The notes under the pieces: generated by a model | Told to the model about the DNA's origin: nothing | Database searches by the model: none | Seen by the model: the letters and a program-made list of their open reading frames with translations, nothing else | Program-made: the position numbers and the translations under genes | Origin: JAWVFM01 sp963823245 | GTDB lineage: Bacteria > Actinomycetota > Thermoleophilia > Solirubrobacterales > 70-9 | NCBI GenBank assembly: GCA_963823245.1 | Contig: CAWGKQ010000009.1 | Location: forward strand, 1-64,000 | Direction: 5' to 3' | Length of the DNA stretch: 64,000 nt | Part shown: positions 28,030-35,018 of the stretch, piece after piece | Layout of the letters: each line of letters starts with the position of its first letter | How positions within the stretch are numbered: position 1 is the first letter of the stretch

Positions 28030-28702
28030 GCCGAAGCTCGAGGCGATCCTCTTCGACATCGACGGCACGCTCGTCACCACGGGCGGCGCGTCCGACCGGG
28101 CCTGGCGCCACGCCGTGCGGGACTTCTACGAGGTCGACTTCGACGTCGGCCACAAGACCGGCAAGGGCGTGCCCGACCCGGAGGTCGGCCGCGAGGTGCT
28201 GTGTGGAGTGCTCGGGCGCGAGCCAACCGGCCGCGAGCTCCTCAGGCTGATGCGTCGGCGAATGAAGTACCTGCCCGGTGAGGTCGAGTCCTCGCCCGGC
28301 TTCGAGGTGAAGCCGGGCATCCCGGAGATCCTCGAGCGGCTCACCGACGAGGGCGTCCTCCTCGGGCTCACCACCGGCAACGTCGAGCCCGCGGCCCACG
28401 CCAAGCTTGCCCGTGCGGAGCTCAATCACTACTTCTCGTTCGGCGGCTACGGCTCCGATGCGTCCGAGCGCACCGAGCTGACGAGGCGGGCCATCGAGCG
28501 CGCGCGCAGGCTCGTAGGCGAGCCGCTCCCGAACGACGCGATCATGTCCGTGGGTGACACGCCGCGCGACGTCGAGGCGGGGCACGGGGCGGGCATCCGC
28601 GTCACCGGCGTCGCCACTGGAAAGTACTCGGTCGAGCAGCTTCAGGGGGCGGGGGCCGACTGGGCGGTGCCCACGCTGGAGCACGGCCTCCACGGGCTGT
28701 AG
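28022..28702 (+). CDS. HAD-superfamily phosphatase (Gph-like)
   Basis: This haloacid-dehalogenase-type hydrolase has 226 residues. The nucleophile motif is ILFDIDGTLV, the motif II Thr is in GLTTGNVEP and the acidic motif is SVGDTPRDVEAG, with an alpha-helical cap between. It resembles phosphoglycolate or sugar-phosphate phosphatases; the substrate cannot be fixed. Because it is coupled to pgi and precedes glucokinase, a sugar-phosphate substrate is a reasonable guess. Confidence 0.85.
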   Translation: MAEPKLEAILFDIDGTLVTTGGASDRAWRHAVRDFYEVDFDVGHKTGKGVPDPEVGREVLCGVLGREPTGRELLRLMRRRMKYLPGEVESSPGFEVKPGIPEILERLTDEGVLLGLTTGNVEPAAHAKLARAELNHYFSFGGYGSDASERTELTRRAIERARRLVGEPLPNDAIMSVGDTPRDVEAGHGAGIRVTGVATGKYSVEQLQGAGADWAVPTLEHGLHGL

Positions 28703-28705
28703 TTT
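28700..28705 (+). promoter_or_regulatory. -10 hexamer TAGTTT, ROK glucokinase gene
   Basis: TAGTTT overlaps the upstream stop codon and ends 6 bases before ATG 28712. An internal leaderless promoter within the cluster is possible. Confidence 0.4.
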
Positions 28706-28711
28706 TCGGGC

Positions 28712-29737
28712 ATGAGCCCGGCCAAGACGGCCCCCCGCGGAGGGATCGACCTCGGTGGGACCAAGATCCAGACCGTCGTCGTCGACGACGAGTTCAACGT
28801 CCTCGGGCAGGCTCGCCGGCAGACGCCGACGAAGGGGGGCCCCGAGAAGGTCGCCGAGGAGATGGCGGGCGCAATGGGTGACGCGCTGGAGTACGCGAAG
28901 CTCCATGAAGCCGGGCTCGCCGGGGTCGGCGTCGGGTCTCCCGGAGACGTCGACACTAAGACGGGGGCGGTCTCGCACGCCCGGAACCTCCCGGACTGGG
29001 AGGAGAGCTTTGGTCTGGGCGCCTACCTCGAGGACGCCCTCGACGCACCGGTCCGCGTGGGCAACGACGTCGGCGTGGCGACCGAAGCCGAGGCGAAGCT
29101 CGGCGCCGGCCGCAGGTACAAGTCCCTGGTCGGCATCTTCTGGGGCACCGGCGTCGGCGGCGGGCTGATCCTCGACGGCAAGCGCTGGCTGGGGCGCGGC
29201 GGCGCGGGTGAGATCGGGCACACCGTGATCAAGCTCGGAGGGCGCAAGTGCCCGTGCGGGCGGCGCGGCTGTCTCGAGGCCTACGCCGGGCGGGCCGCGA
29301 TGGAGGCGAGGGCGCGCAGGGAGCACGACGAGGGCCGCAAGACGGACCTCTTCAAGATCATGCAGAAGCACGACCGCGACCGGCTCACGAGCGGAATCTG
29401 GGCTCGCGCGCTCGAGGCCGGCGACAACCTCGCCACGGAGCTGATCGACGAGGCCGTGGACGCGATCGCCGCGGGCGCGGCGTCCGCAGTGAACCTGCTC
29501 GACGTCGAGGCGGTGATCATCGGCGGCGGCATCGGCGTGCGACTCGGCGACGAATACGCGAAGCGGATCGAGAAGCAGATGCACAAGCACCTCTTCAACG
29601 ACAGCCGCCCTCCCGCCGTCGAGGTGGCATCGCTCGGTGACCTGGGCGGCGCGATCGGCGCCGCGCTGCTCAGCGCGGAGAGCGCGCGGCCGGCCCGGCG
29701 GCGGCGCCGGACGACCTCGGCGTCGAAGGTCTCCTAG
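28712..29737 (+). CDS. ROK-family glucokinase
   Basis: This sugar kinase probably phosphorylates glucose. At 341 residues it shows the ROK features: phosphate loop GIDLGGTKIQ, FWGTGVGGGLILDGKRW, and the zinc-binding signature GHTVIKLGG with CPCGRRGCLEAYAGR. The C-terminus is basic (ARRRRRTTSASK). It closes the sugar-catabolic run and supplies glucose-6-phosphate for both zwf and pgi. The stop overlaps the convergent channel gene by 4 bases. Confidence 0.93.
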   Translation: MSPAKTAPRGGIDLGGTKIQTVVVDDEFNVLGQARRQTPTKGGPEKVAEEMAGAMGDALEYAKLHEAGLAGVGVGSPGDVDTKTGAVSHARNLPDWEESFGLGAYLEDALDAPVRVGNDVGVATEAEAKLGAGRRYKSLVGIFWGTGVGGGLILDGKRWLGRGGAGEIGHTVIKLGGRKCPCGRRGCLEAYAGRAAMEARARREHDEGRKTDLFKIMQKHDRDRLTSGIWARALEAGDNLATELIDEAVDAIAAGAASAVNLLDVEAVIIGGGIGVRLGDEYAKRIEKQMHKHLFNDSRPPAVEVASLGDLGGAIGAALLSAESARPARRRRRTTSASKVS

Positions 29738-30348
29738 CGCCTGAACAAGCGGTCCTGGAATGCCAGGACCAGGAGCAGGAGCCAGCACCATTCGCCGGCC
29801 GACGGGCTCGCGAGCGCGACGGGAATCGAGATCGCGAAGACCGCCGAGACCACCAGAGGTCCCCAGGCCGGCTCGCCCGCCGAGATCGATCCCGGCTGGA
29901 GCAGGCCGTTTCGCTTGACGTGAGCGCGTGTCACGGCCGCCATCAGTGCGGTAAGGGAGAGCGTGGCCGCGTAGATCACGACCGAAAACGAGGTGTCCCC
30001 TTGGGCGGAGAGCAGCCCGGTCGGGAAGGGGATGAAGGCGATCAGCCCGAGGTATGCGAGATTGAGCGCCACGAGGCGGCCGTCGATGCGACGCAGGTCG
30101 CGGAAGAGGGCGTGGTGCCGCACCCAGAGCAGCCCGAGCACGGCGAAGCTCAGCGCGTACGCCCCGATGTCGGGCAGGACGTCCTGAAGCCGGTCGGCGA
30201 AGGTTCCGCCTTCAGGGTTGGCGACGTTCAGGATCAGAAGCGTCAGCGCAATCGCGAAGACGCCGTCGGACAGGGCGACCGTGCGGTCGTAATCGAACTC
30301 GCGCTCGGTCGAGGTCTCGCTTGGCTGGGCGCCCGTCTCACCGGCCAC
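29734..30348 (-). CDS. TMEM175 (DUF1211) family potassium channel-like protein
   Basis: This membrane protein of 204 residues and about six helices begins with the family hallmark TVALSDGVFAIALTLLIL. In the family this first helix lines a K+-permeable pore. Further helices follow (IGAYALSFAVLGLLWVRHH, VALNLAYLGLIAFIPFPTG). One six-helix unit per chain is the bacterial form. The start is ATG 30348. It is convergent with the ROK gene. Confidence 0.88.
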   Translation of the reverse strand: MAGETGAQPSETSTEREFDYDRTVALSDGVFAIALTLLILNVANPEGGTFADRLQDVLPDIGAYALSFAVLGLLWVRHHALFRDLRRIDGRLVALNLAYLGLIAFIPFPTGLLSAQGDTSFSVVIYAATLSLTALMAAVTRAHVKRNGLLQPGSISAGEPAWGPLVVSAVFAISIPVALASPSAGEWCWLLLLVLAFQDRLFRR

Positions 30349-30388
30349 GGACGCGACTGTACGACGCGGACCTGACGCCAGAGCGCGG

Positions 30389-30523
30389 CTAACCGCGGGT
30401 GACCCGCTTGCGCTTCTGGGCCTCGCGCCCGTCGGCGATGGCCGTCCGGATCAGAATCACGCCCCAGACCACGATCGGCCCGAAGACGATGATCATGAGC
30501 AGGATCTTGATGGCGACGGACAC
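30389..30523 (-). CDS. Small single-helix membrane peptide, 44 residues
   Basis: This short gene reads MSVAIKILLMIIVFGPIVVW, then GVILIRTAIADGREAQKRK, then RVTRG. One transmembrane helix is followed by a basic cytoplasmic tail. The GTG at 30523 has a -10-like TAATTT 5 bases upstream, the same leaderless pattern seen at other genes here. It sits between the TMEM175 and tautomerase genes. The function is unknown. Its support is the clean hydrophobic-then-basic layout and the promoter spacing; no homologue is claimed. Confidence 0.6.
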   Translation of the reverse strand: MSVAIKILLMIIVFGPIVVWGVILIRTAIADGREAQKRKRVTRG

Positions 30524-30528
30524 GGCTC

Positions 30529-30534
30529 AAATTA
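30529..30534 (-). promoter_or_regulatory. -10 hexamer TAATTT, small membrane peptide gene
   Basis: TAATTT on the minus strand lies 5 bases before GTG 30523. The AT-rich patch stands out from its GC-rich surroundings. Confidence 0.45.
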
Positions 30535-30555
30535 GAGCGCATGCCCGTCGCGAGC

Positions 30556-31008
30556 TCAGGCGGGCGCCCCGGCTTCCTCGCGCTCGCCCTTGGCGAGCTC
30601 CACGAGTTGCTGGTAGCGGACCTGCTGCCCGGCGGCACCCCAGTTGCCCTCGGGGACGTCGCGGATCAGGGTCCAGACGCGAAGGCCGTCGGCTTCGCCC
30701 AGGCCCGCGGCCTCCGAGACGGCCTCGTTGACGGCGGCGACCAGCTCGCCCTTGCGGCTGTCCGACAGCGCGCCCTCGGGAACGGTGACCTGGACGCGGA
30801 AGCGCGGGGCGGCGTCGTCGCCGCGCCCGCCGACCGCGAGGTTCTCGGGATCGATCTCGTTCGCGTACACCCAGGTGATCGAGCGGAAGAACTCCGTGTC
30901 GGGCGCTCGCTCGGCCTTCAGGAGCCGCGTGGCGAGCTCGTCAAGAAGGCCCTCGCGAGCTTCGGAGGAGAGGGCTCCCTTCGGATAGGTGAATTCGATC
31001 ATCGGCAT
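30556..31008 (-). CDS. Tautomerase family protein (two 4-OT-like units)
   Basis: This 150-residue protein starts at ATG 31008, nine bases after an excellent Shine-Dalgarno sequence (AAGGAGG). After the initiator Met comes PMIEFTYPKGALSS, so the catalytic Pro-1 is available once Met is removed. A second beta-alpha-beta unit begins at RFRVQVTVPEGALSDSRKG, so the chain looks like a fused dimer of 4-oxalocrotonate-tautomerase units. The substrate is unknown. It is divergent from a TetR regulator with a shared operator candidate. Confidence 0.85.
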   Translation of the reverse strand: MPMIEFTYPKGALSSEAREGLLDELATRLLKAERAPDTEFFRSITWVYANEIDPENLAVGGRGDDAAPRFRVQVTVPEGALSDSRKGELVAAVNEAVSEAAGLGEADGLRVWTLIRDVPEGNWGAAGQQVRYQQLVELAKGEREEAGAPA

Positions 31009-31053
31009 CTGAAACGACCTCCTTGTAAAGCGTTGGCGCGGCGCCGCCGAGCA

Positions 31054-31075
31054 TACTATGATGAGCGTCATAATG
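31054..31075. promoter_or_regulatory. Divergent promoter/operator between tautomerase and TetR genes
   Basis: The palindrome ATGAGCGTCAT (31061-31071) lies inside a longer TATGA-N6-TCATA arrangement and overlaps a TACTAT/TATGAT -10 for the plus-strand gene. On the other strand TAGTAT or TATGCT could serve the tautomerase gene. TetR binding here would control both genes; this is inferred from position and symmetry. Confidence 0.5.
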
Positions 31076-31687
31076 CAGTCCGACCAGAGGGAGAGGGATC
31101 GGTCCGCGACCGAGCGCGGGGAGCGGACCCGCCGGCGCATGGTCCGCGGGGCAGCGGCGCTCCTGCGTGAGCGCGGGTACACCGGCACCGGCTTTCGGGA
31201 GGTCATCGCCGCGACGGGCGCTCCGCGCGGCTCGATCTACCACCACTTCCCCGGCGGCAAGGCCCAGCTCGCGCGAGAGGCGGTGGACTACGTCGCCGGC
31301 CTCGCGCGCGAGGCCATTCGCGAGCCGCTCGAGGCGGGTGACCCGATCCGCGCGCTGCGGGCGTTCCTGGATATGTGGCTCGCCGACTTCGAGAGCTCGG
31401 GGTACCGGGCCGGATGTCCGATCGCCGCTGTCGCCGTCGAGTCGCACGACGAGGCCCCGGAGCTCCTGGCCTCTGCGGCCGCCGCGTTCGGAGCCTGGCA
31501 CGACGCCTTCGCCCGCTCGCTCCGCACCGCGGGACTGGCACCGGGCCGGGCCGATCGCCTCGCCAACCTGGTCGTCTCCGCGGTCGAGGGCGCGATCGTG
31601 ATCAGCCGCGCTCGACGCGACTCGGCGCCGCTTGAGACGGCAGGCCGAGAGCTCGAGGCAGTCCTGGCTGCGGCATTGGGTGTTTAG
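31073..31687 (+). CDS. TetR family regulator (LmrA/YxaF-like C-terminal domain)
   Basis: This repressor of about 204 residues has a helix-turn-helix at the N-terminus (GAAALLRERGYTGTGFREV; GAPRGSIYHHFPGGKAQLA). The ligand-binding domain contains SGYRAGCPIAAVAVES, typical of the LmrA/YxaF group. ATG 31073 is preferred because earlier in-frame ATGs (31058, 31061) overlap the putative -10 and operator. It probably represses itself and the divergent tautomerase gene in response to a small hydrophobic ligand. Confidence 0.88.
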   Translation: MQSDQRERDRSATERGERTRRRMVRGAAALLRERGYTGTGFREVIAATGAPRGSIYHHFPGGKAQLAREAVDYVAGLAREAIREPLEAGDPIRALRAFLDMWLADFESSGYRAGCPIAAVAVESHDEAPELLASAAAAFGAWHDAFARSLRTAGLAPGRADRLANLVVSAVEGAIVISRARRDSAPLETAGRELEAVLAAALGV

Positions 31688-31733
31688 ACTCGCGCCAGCC
31701 CGATTCAAGCAACCAGAGAAAGGCGGGAAGCTT

Positions 31734-32108
31734 ATGAAGACCAAGTTTGTGCTCGTACTCGGCGTCTGCGCCGCGTTCGCCGGCAGCGGCGTCGCAGCGG
31801 CGGCCGGAGGCAAGGCCGATACCGGCGTGACGATCGAGGGCCCGGACAACGTGCACGGGAAGGTGCTGAGCGAGCGAGCGAGCTGCCAGTACAACCGCAC
31901 GGTCATCGTCTTCAAGCAGAAGGGGAACAAGCAGGTCCCCAAGAACGACAGGAAGATGGCGACGACGACCTCGGAGCGGCAGGGCAACAAGGGCGCATGG
32001 GATCTCGGTAATCCCGGCTTCCCGAGTGGCAAGTACTACGCGAAGGCCAAGGGCACCGACCGGTGCGCCGCGGGCTTCAGCAAGACCGTCGAGTTCAACC
32101 GGGGCTGA
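31734..32108 (+). CDS. Small secreted protein, unknown function
   Basis: This protein has 124 residues with a signal peptide (MKTKFVLVLGVCAAFAGSG, cut after Ala-Ala-Ala). The mature part is basic with two Cys (RASCQYNRTV and GTDRCAAGFS) that could form one disulfide, and a beta-rich pattern. I do not recognise the family; its style matches small Ig-like secreted proteins. The ATG at 31734 follows AAAGGCGGGAAG. A hairpin 32 bases after the stop may end transcription. Confidence 0.75.
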   Translation: MKTKFVLVLGVCAAFAGSGVAAAAGGKADTGVTIEGPDNVHGKVLSERASCQYNRTVIVFKQKGNKQVPKNDRKMATTTSERQGNKGAWDLGNPGFPSGKYYAKAKGTDRCAAGFSKTVEFNRG

Positions 32109-32139
32109 GAGCCAACAAGGGCAGAGGCATTAGCTGGCG

Positions 32140-32158
32140 GCGCCGGGCTTCCCGGCGC
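32140..32158 (+). terminator. Hairpin after secreted protein gene
   Basis: GCGCCGGG, loop CTT, CCCGGCGC forms an 8-base perfect stem 32 bases after the stop at 32108. No T-run follows, so it is a possible terminator only. Confidence 0.45.
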
Positions 32159-32216
32159 GCTCTCGCGCCGCGTGACCGGCGTCAGTAATCCACCGCAGCC
32201 ATATCCGCGGCTCGGA

Positions 32217-32230
32217 CCCGATGCCGCGGG
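32217..32230. promoter_or_regulatory. Palindrome CCCG-N6-CGGG upstream of adhE
   Basis: It sits about 54 bases before the adhE start, within TCGGACCCGATGCCGCGGGG. A closely similar block (TCGGACCCGGATGTTCGGGG) precedes the first mce gene at 34942-34955. It could be a shared operator or promoter element; the evidence is only sequence similarity. Confidence 0.35.
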
Positions 32231-32283
32231 GTTGCGTCGCGTCTACGCTCGGCGGCGGTGACCATGGCCGAAGGAGGAGGGCG

Positions 32284-34887
32284 GTGACGTCGACGACGGT
32301 CCTCGAACCCGTCGCGGAGCTCGACGCCGAGCACGCGCGCCTCCTCGACCGGGTCGTCGCGGACGCGCAGGAGGCGGCCGTCGCCCTCCGTCGCCTCGAC
32401 CAGGAGGCGGTGGACGGCATCGTCTGGGAGATGGTCGTGGCCGGTCTCGAGGCGGCGATCGAGCTGGCGGAGCTCGCCATGGAGGAGACGGGCTTCGGGG
32501 TCTTCGAAGACAAGGTGGTCAAGAACTACATCGCCACGGAATTCCTCTACGACTACCTGAAGGACAAGCGATCGGTCGGTGTCATCGACGAGGACACCGA
32601 GCGGAAGATCAAGTACGTGGCGGAGCCGATCGGCGTCGTGCTCGGTCTTCTGCCGATCACCAACCCCACCTCCACCGCACTCTTCAAGTCGATCGTTGGG
32701 GCGAAGACCCGCAACGCGATGATCTTCCGTCCGTCGGCTCGAGCGGCTCGCTGTGCGACTCGCGCGGTTGAGATCCTCCAAGCGGCCGGGGAGGGGGCCG
32801 GACTGCCCCGCAACGCACTGCAGGTCGTGCCCGATGCGACGCTCGACGCCTCGCAGTACCTGTTTCACCACTCGGGTGTGGACTTCATCTGGACCACCGG
32901 AGGCCCGAAGGCGGTGGCGGCCACCAACCAGGCGGGGAAGCCCTGCCTCGGCGTCGGGTCGGGCAACGCACCTGTGTACGTGCACCGCAGCGCCGACGTC
33001 CGCATGGCCGTGGTCGACATCCTCATCTCGAAGACGTTCGACGCCTCCCTGATCTGCCCGGCGGAGCAGACGTGTGTGATCGACGAGCCGATCTACGACG
33101 AGATGCTGGCGGAGTTCCGCCGCATGGGCGCCCAGTCGTTGAGCGAGGACGAGGTGGCTCGCCTCTGCAAGGGGATCGTCGCCGACGACGGCAACCTGGA
33201 GCTCGCGGCGCTGGGACAGTCGTGTGTCGACCTCGGCCGGCTCGCGGGCATCGACGTCCTTCCCGACGCCAAGATCCTCCTCGCGCCGCTCCCCCCGGAC
33301 CTCGAGGAGCTCGCCGTGCATCCGCTCCTGCAGGAGAAGCTGATGCCGGTTATGGGCGTCGTCCGATCGCCTGGGGTCGAGCACGGAATCGCCGCGTGCG
33401 AGGTCGTCACCGAGCATGGTGGGCTTGGCCACACATCCGCCGTCTATGCCCGCGACGACGAGGTCGCCGACCGCTTCGCCGCCACGGTGCGGACCGGCCG
33501 GATCCTGGTCAACGCCCCGACGGCGGTCGGCGCCCTGGGCGGCGTCTACAACTCGATGACTCCGACCTTCTCGCTCGGCTGCGGCACGTGGGGAGGATCG
33601 ACGACGACCGACAACATCAATTACCGCAACCTGCTCAACGTCAAGGCGGTGTCGAGGCGGCAGGCCCCGCCGCAGTGGTTCCGAGTGCCGTCCGGCACCT
33701 ATTTCAACCCGGGCTCGCTCGAGAGCCTTCGCGAGCTCGGCGCCCGGCAGGCGCTGATCGTCACGGATCAGAACTGCGAAGCGGCCGGCATGGTCGACGC
33801 CGTGCGGCGCTCCCTGGGCGACGCCGCCGTCCACGTCTTCGCCGAGGTGGAGCCGGAGCCGCGGGAGGCGCAGATCCGAGCCGGCGTCGAGGTGCTCGGG
33901 CGCTTCCAGCCGGACGCGATGGTCGCCGTCGGCGGTGGCTCCGTGCTCGACGCCGCGAAGGCAATGCGGCTCTTCTACGAAAGTCCCGAGCTCGAGCTGC
34001 GTGAGCTGTCGCTGCCGTTCCTCGACGCCCGCAAGCGCGTCGCGCACTATCCGGAGATCGAGCATCGCGTGAAGCTCGCCGCCGCTCCGACCACTGCGGG
34101 CACCGGCTCCGAGGTCTCTCCCGCTGCGGTGATCACGGTCGGCGACCGGAAGGTGACGCTCGTCGACTACTCGCTCGTCCCCGACATGGCGGTGGTCGAG
34201 CCCGAGCTCAGCCTCTCGATGCCCGCGCAAGTGACGGCGGACAGCGGGGTGGACGCGCTCACGCACGCCCTCGAGGCGAGCGTGTCGATCTTCGCGTCGC
34301 CGTACACCGACGCCTTCGCGATGCAGGCCGTCAACCTCATTCTCCAGAACCTCCCCCGCGCCTACACCGACGGCGACGACCTCGAGGCACGCACGGCGAT
34401 GGCGAACGCGGCGACGATCGCGGGCCTCGCGTTCTCGAATGCCTTCGTCGGCGTCTGTCACGCGCTCGCTCACGCCGTCGGCGCCCGGTTCGGCGTCGCG
34501 CACGGGCGCGCGAACGGGATCTTCCTCCCCCACGCTCTTCGCTACAACGCCTCGCTGCCGACGAAGTTCATGCCGGCCCCCGGATACTCGGCCTACGTCG
34601 CGCCCGAGAAGTACGCCCAGATCGCCTGGGTCTTCGGGCTCCACGGTGGCGGCGAGGAGGAACGGCGGTCGCACCTCTTCTCCCGCGTCGACGAGCTCCT
34701 CGACGCGGTGGAGATGCCACGCTCGCTGGCCGAGATCGGAATCGATCGCGAGAGCTACGAGGCGGCGCTGCCCGATCTTGCGAAGGCGGCCTTCATCGAC
34801 CCCAGCATCCGCACCAACCCCCGGGTCCCGACGGTCGCCGAGCTGCTCGATCTCCTCCGGGCCGGGTACGAGGGCCGGCCCGACTAG
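32284..34887 (+). CDS. adhE: Bifunctional acetaldehyde-CoA/alcohol dehydrogenase
   Basis: This 867-residue fusion is intact. The N-terminal aldehyde dehydrogenase domain (to about residue 450) reduces acetyl-CoA; its catalytic Cys is in DASLICPAEQTC. The C-terminal iron-dependent alcohol dehydrogenase has VGGGSVLDAAKAM, APTTAGTGSEVSP, DSGVDALTHALEA and the metal-binding HALAHAVGARFGVAHG. The GTG at 32284 follows AAGGAGGAG closely. AdhE normally makes ethanol from acetyl-CoA under low oxygen or runs in reverse to use ethanol. The next genes are an Mce operon, with similar upstream sequence. Confidence 0.95.
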   Translation: MTSTTVLEPVAELDAEHARLLDRVVADAQEAAVALRRLDQEAVDGIVWEMVVAGLEAAIELAELAMEETGFGVFEDKVVKNYIATEFLYDYLKDKRSVGVIDEDTERKIKYVAEPIGVVLGLLPITNPTSTALFKSIVGAKTRNAMIFRPSARAARCATRAVEILQAAGEGAGLPRNALQVVPDATLDASQYLFHHSGVDFIWTTGGPKAVAATNQAGKPCLGVGSGNAPVYVHRSADVRMAVVDILISKTFDASLICPAEQTCVIDEPIYDEMLAEFRRMGAQSLSEDEVARLCKGIVADDGNLELAALGQSCVDLGRLAGIDVLPDAKILLAPLPPDLEELAVHPLLQEKLMPVMGVVRSPGVEHGIAACEVVTEHGGLGHTSAVYARDDEVADRFAATVRTGRILVNAPTAVGALGGVYNSMTPTFSLGCGTWGGSTTTDNINYRNLLNVKAVSRRQAPPQWFRVPSGTYFNPGSLESLRELGARQALIVTDQNCEAAGMVDAVRRSLGDAAVHVFAEVEPEPREAQIRAGVEVLGRFQPDAMVAVGGGSVLDAAKAMRLFYESPELELRELSLPFLDARKRVAHYPEIEHRVKLAAAPTTAGTGSEVSPAAVITVGDRKVTLVDYSLVPDMAVVEPELSLSMPAQVTADSGVDALTHALEASVSIFASPYTDAFAMQAVNLILQNLPRAYTDGDDLEARTAMANAATIAGLAFSNAFVGVCHALAHAVGARFGVAHGRANGIFLPHALRYNASLPTKFMPAPGYSAYVAPEKYAQIAWVFGLHGGGEEERRSHLFSRVDELLDAVEMPRSLAEIGIDRESYEAALPDLAKAAFIDPSIRTNPRVPTVAELLDLLRAGYEGRPD

Positions 34888-34941
34888 CCCACGGGCGAGC
34901 AGCCCGATCTCCGTAGTCCTCCGCAATCCAAGCCGTTCGGA

Positions 34942-34955
34942 CCCGGATGTTCGGG
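34942..34955. promoter_or_regulatory. Palindrome CCCG-N6-CGGG upstream of the mce operon
   Basis: CCCGGATGTTCGGG lies about 64 bases before the first mce start, in the same context as the element upstream of adhE (32217-32230). A TAGCGT hexamer follows at 34970-34975. Confidence 0.35.
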
Positions 34956-35018
34956 GCGGCGGCTCAACGTAGCGTCGCGAAGCACGACGGTCCCGGGAGC
35001 GAGGAGCTGTGCAGCCAC

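Noticed and set aside
32182..34926. A 914-codon open frame antisense to adhE
   Set aside because: Its composition mirrors adhE codons read backwards; adhE itself is unmistakable and intact.
34888..35018. A YrbE permease remnant upstream of the mce genes
   Set aside because: Only 131 bases separate adhE from the first mce gene, and no hydrophobic permease sequence is found there in any frame.
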